Of a stretch of DNA of 64,000 bases, positions 21,784-33,050 are shown in pieces. The translations under genes and the position numbers were made by a program. Origin of the DNA: Warburgia ugandensis. Its lineage: Eukaryota > Streptophyta > Magnoliopsida > Canellales > Canellaceae. The stretch covers positions 27,291,437 to 27,355,436 of the forward strand of contig CP141138.1 in NCBI GenBank assembly GCA_035236585.1. The letters are read 5' to 3'. Positions within the stretch are counted from its first letter, which is position 1, and each line of letters opens with the position of its first letter. The notes under the pieces are model-generated. The model searched no databases, was not told the DNA's origin, and was given only the letters and a program-made list of their open reading frames with translations.

Positions 21784-23630
21784 TGTACTAGTCCTACATC
21801 AACCAACTCTAAGGTACACATTAAAAAATAATAAGGGTTTAAGCAACACCATGTTCCCTCATCTATTAATGCAAGAACAACCTTTTTGGGAAGGACAAGG
21901 TCAGCTTCCAAGACAATGTAAGGGAAATAGAGGAAAATAAATGGAATACAATGGTCATTATTATCCTTAAATTTGGTTAAGAAAAAGACTATTCACCTCC
22001 ATATGATCCAACATAATTTAAATTCGGTAGTTTACATTGTCATAATAATACCGCCACCTAAATTTTCAAGGTTGAGAAAATATATTAACTACGAGAAATT
22101 TTGAACATAGGAGATCATCAAAGTGGTCTCACTCAATTTACAATCATGGTGGTCTACTATGTTATAATGCTGCTATCACCAAAAATTTTATAGTGAAGGA
22201 AAAATATTGACCATCTCAAGATTTTGAAGTGGCATGAGAAATCTTGCCATTTCATTGTTAGGATTAGAAAAACTTAGTACCAACTAGATCTAGATTAGGG
22301 TACGTTAGGATATGTCTGGCTGAAGACATTAAACTTAGTGCTCACTTGGAGGCAACCTAGAGTTTTTTAAGAAAGTCTCAATGTTTTCTGCATCAACCAT
22401 ATTCATTTTAAGTTCTACTTTTTAAATATTAAGGACAATGTTTCTTTCAAGTTGGGTTGTAGAATTCTAGAAAAATCTAGTTTTTATTAGTTTTTTTCTC
22501 TTAATTTCAAAAAAATATAGTTTTTAGGTCAATTCCTACACTATGATAAGAATTGGATTTTCTGAAGTATAATCTAGTTAACTTTGGCTTATTAATATAA
22601 TTGAGCATGATTAATTCATTATTTTAATCATTTTTTAAAGTATTCCATGAAAGCTAAATCTCATATCACATATGTACATGCAATTGCATATATATAGTCT
22701 AAATTGATAAGTAGCTATAACTTAGAAATCCTGAAGAAATTCAGTGGAGACCTATAACCTAAATGAGTTTTAGAGCTATTCATTCTTTTTAAGAGGTTAT
22801 AAATGTTACTAATTTTCTTCAGCATGCTTAAAGAAAATTTGATCTCATCAACTTTTAAATTTTGCTAATTACCTGCATTAGAGTATTATCTTTAAAGTTC
22901 TAGAAGTTCATTGAATCTAATAGATTATAAGATGAATGAAGAAATATTTTTTTAGTTCCAATGAAAGCAGAAAAGTGAATGTAAAGAAAAGAAATGTTCT
23001 TTGAAGAAATTCAAAAGTGTTGAAGAAAAAGTATTTGAAGAATGAAAAGAAAAGTGGAAAAAAAAATATTCACTTCAGTACAAGTAGAAAAAGAATTACC
23101 AACTTTAGTAGAAGACCTCTACTTATTTTTGAAGAATTTTTGAATGCCCTTTAAACCCTTTCTTTTATGCCTTGTCCTAAGCCTATGTTTCGTCCCTGCT
23201 ATAGACCTATTGATTCTAGGATGAACATAATCTTAATGATAATATGAATGAATAGGATTTCAAGAGTAGTATTTCTAAATATTCAAAGGTAATGGCATTC
23301 GTTTAAAGGGATCAAAACAAAATTCCTTAGAACTCCAGTTCCTTCGTGAATATATGTGAGATAAATTTACTTTTATTGACTCAGCTCACATATTTAAAAG
23401 AGAGAGATGATTTAAACCCTTTAATCTGAGAGTTTGTATTTTTTAGTGTATGTCATTAGTGAGGATTGAGGTTAAAACATATTTCAAATAGAGTTCAAAA
23501 TTTAGAAATCTTCTTAAAGATTTATTGAAGATAGTTCTCTGAGGAACAAGAGGAATTGACTTGAAAATAAAAATTTGGAATTCTTTGACTTGGTTTTTCG
23601 AATGTTTTTCTTGGGACTGGCAAAATGCTA
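21784..23630 (+). other. Tat-type 3' internal tail
   Basis: The segment GGCTGAAGACATTAAACTTA then GTGCTCACTTGGAGGCAACC at 22319-22360 is the signature found after the pol frame in many Athila/Tat-group elements. From there to the polypurine tract the sequence is AT-rich with no coherent frame. Confidence 0.6.
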
Positions 23631-23639
23631 GTTGGGGGA
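23631..23639 (+). other. Polypurine tract of the Tat-like element
   Basis: GTTGGGGGA is immediately followed by TG at 23640, the first bases of the LTR. The G-rich tract and position are typical. Confidence 0.75.
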
Positions 23640-25721
23640 TGTCTTAAGTGTTTAATTTTGATCAAAATATACCTAATTTAACATTTAATAGATAATCTAA
23701 CCAATCAATTTAGCAATTTTAAATAAAATATGAATTTTAGTTCTAGTTTATCATCCAACCATTAATTTGTAAAATTCAACGGTCAAATAATCATCAGAGC
23801 TAATCATAGGGGTAATGTACAATCTAGATGATTCTAATTTAGCCTTTGTTTTGTAGATAAACCATATTGCAGCTTGGATAGCTTAGTTCAAATTTAATGG
23901 TGCAGATCATCTTAAAGAGTAATAAGGCAAGATGGATGGTTTTCTAAAAGAAAATGAGTTCTAATTAAAGGAAAGGAAATCATGGATAAGATTTTCTAAA
24001 TAGGAGATCAACTTTGGAATGGAGAGTTGCATAATAGAAGGGGGTAAGTTTCCAAGTTGGAAAAGAACTCTTCACCATTGAAGGAAAGTGGAGATAGTTA
24101 TAAGAAGAAGAGCGTAGCCAAATACCCTTTCACGCACAAACCCCGCCACTGCGCTCCCCCCCCTCTTTATCCTTCTCTTTCTCTCTTCTCGTAAAATAGA
24201 CCAGCACTTTCACCTTCTTCTTTGCCTGCTCCAACCACCCCATCACTCATCTTCTTCCCAGATTTCCTTCTATTTCCCTGTTCTTTCCTCTTTCTCTTGT
24301 CATTCTATTCTCCCCTGCATCCCATCTCCTCATCTCATTTCTTGGTTTCTCCTTAGCTGGCATATATCTCCAGCTCTTGGTCCTTGTCTTTCTTCGTCTC
24401 TCTCTCATTTCTTTGTCTACGCACTAGCACCATCAGTTGCAATTGCACATTGCATCTCCTCCCTTCTTCCTCTCTCTCTCTTGCTCCCCCTCTGCTATCC
24501 CTTCTCTCTGGTTGGTGTTGCACAACAACACACAACATGCTATCATCACGCACCACTTTCTCCTTGCACTATCTCTCTCTCTACTCAACCATCTTCATCT
24601 CCTTCCCTCTTTGGCATGCCACAGCAAATGCATGGCAGGACTAGAGCGAGCCATGGCTCTCTTGCCAACGCAATCCCCACTCACCCCTCTTTTTCTCTCT
24701 ACTGGTCGGTACCAATGTAGACCAGCCAGCATTTTTCTCTACACCCCAGCCTGTCTTCCTCTCTCCACCTGACTAGCACTTGCTCTACCCAACTTCTTCT
24801 TCTCTTTCCCTCTCTCACCTTCTCTTTCTTGTTCTCTAGCTTCTTCTCACTTCACCATGGAATGAAACCTAAGTTCGGTTACCTTCAATTCCCCCATTTC
24901 CTCCTCTATTTTCACATTGCAAACAACAAAACTCCCTCCATTTTTCTCTCAACTACGACTACGAGAGGAAGAAGAATAAATTTTTTTCAATAAAATTCCA
25001 TTTATACCCCTTGCACTTTAATTTTAATTCCTCATTCATCCTAGTTTTATCTTTTAGTCTATTTTGTCTTTTTCTTCATCCCTGTTTTGTGTTATCCAGG
25101 TTCTGCTTGTTCTCAATTATTTCTAAGAACTATTTAATCTAGACCTAGTTTGATTAAGGCTTAACCTAATCAATGGTTCTACTTTAACAAATAAGATATT
25201 TTTATTTCTTCATCTATTTCACATCAGATTTTCAATCAACTCTTAGATTTTGATCTTAGGATACTTCCTAGCTTATCCATTAATTTTGTTCTTCAATCTG
25301 AACTTTAGAAATTAGATCTGAGCTGTTAAAACCCAAAATCTTTCTTTAGCTTGGATTATCTAAATTTTGAAGAATGTACTCAATCTAGCCATCAGATCTT
25401 TAATCAGAAGTACCAATGGGAGATTGATGAAGGTCAATCTAATTTTTTGATATCATATTGGAATAATTTTGTCATAATCAGGCTAGGGAAGTAGATTTTA
25501 TGTATTTTTTTAATTTTCTATCTTTTTGAATTTGGATTTTTGTAATTTTTAATAGTTAAATAGATTTTAGTTTATAGTTCATTGTTAGTTAATCTTTTAA
25601 TTTTTAGAAAAATAAATTTTATTAAAACTCCATCTTTTTAAGTCGAGTCTCCATGGGATCAACCTGTACTTGCATTAGCTATACTACAATAACTAGTGCA
25701 CTTGTGGTAAAACAATCAACA
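23640..25721 (+). mobile_element. 3' or solo LTR of a Tat-like element
   Basis: The 2082-bp LTR begins TGTCTTAAGTG after the polypurine tract. It ends in the family-type stretch AAGTCGAGTCTCCATGGGAT, CAACCTGTACTTGC and GTGCACTTGTGGTAAAACAA, up to CAACA at 25721. An AATAAA occurs near 25609. Its middle (24120-24880) is strongly pyrimidine-rich. No PBS follows: the sequence passes directly into another family's LTR. Confidence 0.78.
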
Positions 25722-28244
25722 ATTTTGTAGGTTTAGAGGCTAATTCGGAGTAAGCATATGAATGATCATATTTTTAGGATTTAATTAGATTTTTTCACCT
25801 TATGGAGCTCTTGAAATGAAGATCCAACAATTGAGATAGATTGAGACGAGAATTGAAGATCAAAAGATTGTGTCAAGGCCTTAATTTCAACATTTCAAAG
25901 CAGATCAAGGTCCAAGATCATATCAAGGCAAGATGAAAGATCAATGGAATTAATTGGAAGGGCTAAAGGTGACTAAAATGGGCCCATGACATAAGCCATG
26001 CATTTCCACCACCTTTGCATGGGAGCAATTCAAGCTATCTTAGCCATATAAGCCATAAGAGAAGGTGACAAGTTAAGGAATTCAAGTCAAACCATTCAAG
26101 CTATTAAAGCAAAGGGTGTGAGCCATGAAGTCAAGCCAAATATGCCCTCAAAGTGAGCCACATAAGCCAATTAAGTCAAATGCCACATAGAGTCATACAA
26201 TTGGAGGAGAATTCAAGCAATGATTCACTTTCTAAACTTGGATTTTTAAGGTTTATTTAGAAGATTTGAGGGAATTAAATAAAAGGTGAGATGACTATGC
26301 ATTGATGGACCCTTCAAGAGAGAAACCCTACTTTCCAATTCCATCTCTCACTCTTTTTCTATTCAAATTCACCTAGGGTTACAAGTTAAAGGAGGGAGGT
26401 ATTTCCATTAAAAAGATGGCCCCTATTAATTGGTGATCAAATGGAAAACCTTAGATCTACTTTAATTCAATTAACTTCAAAACCCATCGCTTTCCACATC
26501 TTTTCTAAACCTTACTCCTTACATATTCCCTTACTTTCCATAAACCAAACATCACACAATTAGAGGATGAAAAAAAACTCCTCTTTCCATCTAAGGAAAA
26601 GACTCCTACCCCCTTGTTCAAAATCAGAAACCAGCCCTCTTATCTCTCTTATTTCATCTTCCCTACTATCTTTCTTATATCATTTAGCTTACATCATCTC
26701 CACCTAACCTTTCTTATTCAATACCCTAACCCTATAGCAAATTTTCTCATGTTTTCACCCCTTCCTAAATTAGTAAACCAATCATCTATATAAGGCCTCA
26801 TGATCCATACGAATTTTTCAAGTAGACGTTGAGTGATACAACCTTGAATTCTAGCATTCCTTGGGTGCTTAAGTTTTTGTTGGATTTTGAAAATTTCTTA
26901 GTGCTTTTCTTCTCTAAGCTTTCTAGTTATTCTCTTGATTGGTTGCTCTCCAATTTAGGTTAGCAAGTTCTTTGATTTCCATTAGTTTCCTTGCTTTAGT
27001 TTAGTTCTTGTTTTGTTATCTTTTCACCCATTTTTTCCATTTTTATTGCTCTCTATTATTCACTCCATTCTATCAATTTTTCTTCGTTATTCAATCAAGA
27101 TCCAAGTAAGTTTTTTTTAGTAGTGACAACCAAGAGCAAAGCTAACTTAATTTTTTTATTTCTCCTCTTGAAATTCAGATTTTTTTCATGATTTTTCCTC
27201 TTCGATTTAGGCTATTTTGCCTTAGCTACTTTGCCTACTTAGCCTTTGTTTCTCTCAAATTATTGATGGGTTTTATTTGCTTGTCATTATAATTTAGAGT
27301 ATGATAATTAGATTGGAATTTTCTTGTTTTTTAGATAGGATTTCATGATTTAGAAAAGTGTGCAAATTTTAGAAATTATAGACAATTTTATGCACATAAA
27401 TTTGATGTAAATTGGACATAATTGAATAATGTTGTTTGGAAATTCTTATTATGGATTGTTTATTTCATCAATGTTCTTAAGATTTGGGTTATTTTCTTAC
27501 ATAAAATTTATGGTTTCAATAGCTTTCTACTGCAAGATTTATTGGCTGTTCTTAAGTATTGAAATCTAGAAATTGGTTTTTTCTTAACATTGTGCTTTAA
27601 TTCTAAGAACCAAAAAATCTTATTTTCCTAAATCCTTAGGTAACCATTTAGATTTTCATGTTTTATATTAGATCCTATATTTACTTGGCATAGTAACTCA
27701 CTATAGGTGCATTAAACTTCACCATCTTTAGGGCTCTAAAATCATGTGCACAGTCAAAAAACCATGCACATGGTTCTAAATCCCATTCCTTTTAGATTCA
27801 ATAGTTAATTTAGTTGTTTAATTTTGTTTTATAAGTTGTTAATTAGTTGTTTGGATATTGTTTTAGGTTTAGTGACTTTCCTTATTACATTTAAAAAAAT
27901 TTTCTTTTTAGTAAGTTTAAGGTTGGGTAGGTTCTAATTTTGTACTTTCCTTAAGTTTCATTGCTTAGTTTGAATCTTTCTAAATTTCCTTTGGTAAATT
28001 GATGTAGTTAGGTAATTTTCCATTTTAATTGTATAGATTTAATTTAGGCAAGTTTCTTTTACTTTTATTTTCTAAGTTTGTGCATGTTTCTAATTTCATG
28101 TTACTTTAGATTCTTAGTTTAATCACAACTCTGCTTTGAATAAAATCTAATCTATTACAAATCTATGAGATTCCTCATGGGCTCAAAATCACTCACTTGA
28201 ATTTACTATATTAATTTGTACATTTGAGAGTATTTAAAATAACA
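25722..28244 (+). repeat. Inverted LTR of the host Athila/Tat family, 5' end missing
   Basis: Read on the plus strand this matches the reverse complement of 33051-35683. Examples are ATTTTGTAGGTTTAGAGGC against ATTTTGTAGGTTCAAAAGC at one end and GAGATTCCTCATGG with the GAGAGTATTTAAAATAACA end at the other. Its first 125 bp or so are absent, replaced by the end of the Tat-like LTR. Length and order otherwise agree with the 2.63-kb LTRs. Confidence 0.8.
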
Positions 28245-30662
28245 TATCATTGATCACCATCCTATGGTCATTGGTCTTGCAAGGTATGGCTTTCAACCAT
28301 TTTGACACATAATCCACCCCTACTAGGATATACAGATAACCAAAAGAGTCGAGAAAAGGTCTCATAAAATCAAAGCCCCAAATATCAAAAGGCTCAATGA
28401 TCAAAATAGGATTCAAGGGTATCATATTTCTTTTTCCTATGCTCCTAACTGTTGACATCTAGCACATGCTATGTAGTAAGCATGTGAATCCTTGAAAATG
28501 ATAGGCCAATAAAAACCACACTACAAAATATTTGTAGCCATCTTTCTAGAACTAAAATGGACCCCACAAGCATGGTCATGACAAAAGAAAATGATCTTAT
28601 GATATTCACTATCTGGTACACATCTCCTAATGACCTGATCAGGACGGTATTTGAACAAGTATTGATAATCCCAGCTAAAGTGTTTAACCTCAGTAATAAA
28701 CCTTTTCCTTTCTTGTTTAGATCAGTGACTAGGCATTTGACTAATGATAAGATAATTAACAATATTTGTTTACTAAGGCAATTAACAAATGTACAACAAT
28801 TGTTCATCTGAAAATGTCTTTGTTAGAGGCACATTTTCGTTGGAAGATTCCACAACCAATTTAGATAAGTGGTTTGCTACAACATTTTTGGAACCTTTCT
28901 TATCCCTAATTTCAAATTAGATTCCTATAGCAATAGCATCCCTCAGATTAGCCTAGGTTTCTCATCTTTCTTAGAAAGCAGATATTTTAATGCTCAATGA
29001 TTGGAGTATACTATGACCTTAGATCCTAACAAGTAAGATCTAAATTTATCCAATGCAAAAATAGCTACCAACAACTCTTTTTATATAGTCAAATAATTGA
29101 GTTGGGCATCATTGAGTGTCTTGCTAGCAAAGTATATCACATGGGGGAGTTTGTTAATACACAGCCCCAACACAGCCCCAATAGCATAGTTTGAAGCATC
29201 ACACATTATTTTGAATGGTGCACTCCAATAGCAAAGGAAAGTGGTCTTCCCTCGTGACCGACTTCAGTTTTTGATAATCTATACAAACTCTCCACCCACT
29301 GGTCATGCAAGTGGAGACTAACTCGTTATCCTCATTTTGGATTACCATGACTTTCGACTTCATAGGGACAACCTAAACTAGTTGACCCAAGTGCTATCAA
29401 ATATAAGGGTATATAACATCAACATTTAAGAGCTTAAGCACTTCTTCTCTCACTACCTCTTTCATATTAGGGTTTAGTCTTTATTGTGTCTCCCAAGATG
29501 GTTTGGAATTTTCTTTCAAGTGAATCCCGTGCATGCACACTACATGGCTAATGCCTTTAATATCCACTATGGTTAGCCCTAAGGCTGTCTTATGTTCTCT
29601 AAGAATATCAAGAGGCTTACGTTCCTATTATTTATCTAGATCTGAGGTTATGATTATAGGAAAGGATTCATCTGGCCCTAAGTAAGAATATTTTAAATTT
29701 TCAGGTAATGGCTTAAGGACCAAGGTAGGTGATTTTTCTACTCAAGCTATAGGGACAAAATTGGAAGGAGGAAGTGGTTCCACTAGAGGTCCCCATTTTG
29801 AGGTATCCATTATAGATGTAGCATCTAAAAGATTATTTACCTCATCAATGAATTTGTCTATATCAAAAATCCTAGTTAGAGTGCGCTAGACATGCCTCAA
29901 GTGGGTCTAGGTAAGACAATGGTGGATTATCTAGGAGTACACCTTCAATTAAATTTACCATATAAGAATCATCTAGGTCTAGATGCTGATAATCGGCATT
30001 AAAAACATTGAGTTTGACTTTCATATTGTTGAATGATAATTTCATGACACCATTTCTTTAATTCATGATGGCATTAGATGCTGCTAAAAATGGATGTCCA
30101 AGAATTATAGGGGTCTGACTACTGAGATCTATATAGGTTGGGTATCCAGGATAATAAAATCTATAGAAAACTAAAACTTCTCCACCTGTATTAAAATATT
30201 CCCAACCATAGTATGTGGAATCTTTACTGATCTATCTACTAACTGCAAAGTGGTATTGGTTGGCTTAAGGTCACCAAGCACTAGTTGCTTATAGATAGAA
30301 AATGGCAATAGATTTACTCTAGCCCCTAAATCTAATAATTCCTTGCCAGTGACATTGTTTCCTATAACATAAGAGATGGTGAGACAACCTGGATCTCAAA
30401 ACTTAGGAGGCATTTGGTGTTGAATTAAAGAGCTCACCTGCTCAATGAGGAAGGCTTTATTTTGTACACTAAGCTTCTGTTTTTTTGTGCAAAGCTCTTT
30501 AAGAAACTTAGCATAAGCAGGATCTATTTTAATAGCATTGAGCGCTGAAATGTTTATTTGCACATACTTGAATACATCCATTATCTCATTGCAATTTGTT
30601 CCTTTCTTAGCCTTATTGAGTAATTGGGGGAATGGGGCTTTAGGCATGTAGGGTGCCTCCAC
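28245..30662 (-). pseudogene. Athila/Tat-group pol remnant: protease, RT remnant, RNase H, integrase
   Basis: In minus order: frame 30662-30396 (PYMPKAPFPQLLNKAKKG, then VFKYVQINISALNAI and AYAKFLKELCTKKQKL) is the pre-protease segment. About 30130-29960 gives PIILGHPFLAASNAIMN and NGVMKLSFNN from the protease end. Near 29430-29250 is the start of reverse transcriptase (VLKLLNVDVIYP, CIDY-KL, DHFPL). About 29215-28985 gives IMCDASNYAIGAVLG, HVIYFASKTLNDAQLNY and GSKVIVYSNH of RNase H. About 28690-28245 is integrase (IRRCVPDSEYHKI, CGVHFSSRKMA, CGFYWP, FDIWGFDFMRPF). Stops and frameshifts are frequent. The catalytic core of reverse transcriptase is missing: DHFPL near 29250 is followed almost at once by the RNase H start. 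Confidence 0.9.
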
Positions 30663-33023
30663 TATAGGCTCAAATGGAGTGGGAGACTTTTTTCTTTTCT
30701 CTTTCTCCTATGTTTTAGCTATTTCATTTTCCATTATAGTTTCCTTAGCCTGCCTGCTTTGTTATCAACCTGCTAAGGGTAGTTATGGACTTTGCTTGCT
30801 CATAGGGTATTTGTGAATTTCAAGATGATCCTTTTTCAAACTAGCCCTTAGGGTTTGGGATTGACTGACCAGGGAATTGTCCTTTTCATCTTTCATTCAA
30901 GGTAGCCTCCATCTAGCTTATTTTCATTTTTATCTTGACAATAGCTTGAGCATTGCTATTTATATTGTGTAGACTCTCATTTTGTGATTAGCCGTGAATG
31001 TTTGGAACATATTTTCAAGCTTGTCCACTATTCCAACTAAGGAGTCAAACTTATCCATCTATTAATTATAAAGTCACACTTATGGGACATATCTGAGGTC
31101 ACTCCTATTTCATACAAACCTTCTTTGTTTTGAGGTTGGGTATGTCTTTTTATACTATTGGAATAGTTCCATTGTTGGGAATTGTCTGATAAAGTTTGAA
31201 AAAAATTCTCAGGCCTTTGTTTCATTTTTCAATGTGAGGGCTCCTCCATTAGTTGCACCTACCAATTGTCTATTTTGAGGTGTAACTGCCTCATAGAAGT
31301 ACTAAAATTGCTGTCATTTATAAAAACCATGGTGGGTACATGTTTGCAACAACTCAATTCCACCTTTCCCAGCATTCACATTATTGTTCATCATCTCGTT
31401 GCTAGAAATTGATGGTCTTCCTATGAAGGTTAGTAGTCTTATGTATTGGAAAGAATTTGTTGAGAAAATTTTGGAATAATTGGTCCCATGAAGCAATGGA
31501 ACTTACTTATAAAGAATTTAGCCCTCATATGAACTTATCTTTTAATGAGAAGAGAAACAACCTAATTCTAATAGAATCATCTGAAACATTTTGGAATTTG
31601 AATGTAGCACAAATATTAAGGAATTCTTTGATATGTAGGTTTGGATCCTCTCTCTGTCTCTCTGTCTCTCTCTCTCTCTCTCAACCATAAAATGTTGGGA
31701 GTAACTTAATGATTCTAAGTTTAAGTTCAAAGTGGTCTGCATTGGTGTGTGGTAATGTGAAGCATGATAGAGTATTACTGGAGTGGCCCATAGAAATCTC
31801 AAATTTCCTTGTGCTCATCTTATGTTGGTGGTTTTGCCATGGGATTAGGATTTTGATCTCATACCCTTTGCTTATGGGTATGTTCAATCTTAGGATCCAA
31901 TGGTACTAAGTGTGTTGATATTGACGACCTTGCATGCACTAAAATAAAAAACCTATCTAAAGCATGCAACCTAACTTTAATGTGACTCCTAACTCTAAAT
32001 GATATGTAAACAAACAACCCTTAATGCTAGTGATCTTGATTTGATGATCTTTGTTAATCTGTGAGGTTGTAGCTTTTAACTTAAATATAAACAGCTCCTC
32101 CTTGAATCTAGATTTGACTATTACTTACCAGTTAGGTCTTGCCCAAGTTGGTAAGTGCAATTCTCTTACTTGGAGGCATTTAGCACTCAACAACCGTCAA
32201 CAAAAGGCATGGGAAAATTACTTGAGTTTTGGATACCCACCATAACGACAAAGCTCAAGAGCCACTAGAGTGACAATAGATCTTTCTCTTTCAAAAAGGG
32301 TATTATGAGCTCAAAACCCTATTTCTTTTGCTACTTGATTTGAAATTAAGATTAATGGATGGAATTGCAAGCATACAAGGACCAATTTAATTACCTTGCT
32401 AGGTCAAGGATTTCATGAAAAAATCCAATCCTTATTTTATGAGGGTTCTTGTGAGTCCCTTACTATCAATGTGTTCCATCCACCATAAAGGAAACTAATG
32501 CTCACCTACATACTATCTAACAAAGTAAACTTTGTTAAATAGGTACAATCTAATGTAACAATTCAAATTAAGACACAATAAGTATAGTGAATGATCCTAA
32601 ACTATATGAATTACACAAATAACCAATTTCCAAACTTCATTAAATACAACTACACTAAGAAAATAAAAAGAGAGTGATAGAAGCTCACAATGGGGTTTCT
32701 TACAAAGATCAAGTGTGAGCCACCATACCCTACACTTACCCTATATTATTACAACCCATTTAAAATTGAATAAATAAATCACAAGTTATAATGGGTCCTT
32801 GCAACAAGTTCACTCAAAATCCTAATCTAAGAAAGCAAGAAAAATCTAATTAAGTTGATGAAGGTTTTGCCCAATTCCCCTCACACATAACAAGTAAGAT
32901 ATGCCAATTTTTGAGGAATTAACAAAATATGCAAGAATGACGCAAAAAATCTTAATATGATGTAACCGATAATTATGACAACAAACAATTTAAATAAAGA
33001 TCCAACCACAAATATGTTGTGAT
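30663..33023 (-). pseudogene. Decayed gag and leader of the Athila/Tat-group element
   Basis: Minus-strand text near 31400-31200 (NEMMNNNVNAGKGGIELLQT, then FYEAVTPQNRQLVGATNGGA) has the layout of gag in this group but is broken by stops. From about 31500 to 33023 only short frames remain, consistent with the long leader between the PBS and gag. A (CT)n run lies at 31648-31682. Confidence 0.55.
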
Positions 33024-33041
33024 TCCCCAGCAACAGTGCTA
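33024..33041 (-). other. Degenerate tRNA-Asp-type primer-binding site
   Basis: On the minus strand, TAGCACTGTTGCTGGGGA follows the LTR end after a short spacer (GCTACA, CAAGGTTTT). It differs at four positions from TGGCGCCGTTGCCGGGGA, the site used by Athila/Tat-group elements (complement of the tRNA-Asp 3' end). It fixes the orientation and 5' boundary of the element. Confidence 0.8.
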
Positions 33042-33050
33042 AAAACCTTG

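Larger units (their letters stand above)
21330..28244 (+). mobile_element. Foreign plus-oriented LTR-element material splitting the integrase
   Basis: Its two flanks are halves of one integrase gene (20938-21310 and 28245-28700), missing roughly 110 codons between them. It contains, in plus sense, an orphan ORF (21337-21783), a Tat-type 3' internal tail, a polypurine tract at 23631-23639, an LTR at 23640-25721, and then an LTR of the host family in inverted orientation (25722-28244). It is best explained as at least two nested insertions with later deletion. No clean target duplication was found. Confidence 0.75.

Noticed and set aside
24353..24772. Overlapping ORFs (serine/leucine/proline-rich) in the pyrimidine-rich block
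   Set aside because: They arise because C/T-rich sequence lacks stops in several frames; the block is LTR.
28469..28807. 112-codon minus-strand ORF as a membrane protein
   Set aside because: It is an off-frame shadow of the integrase, whose real frame gives IRRCVPDSEYHKI and CGFYWP.
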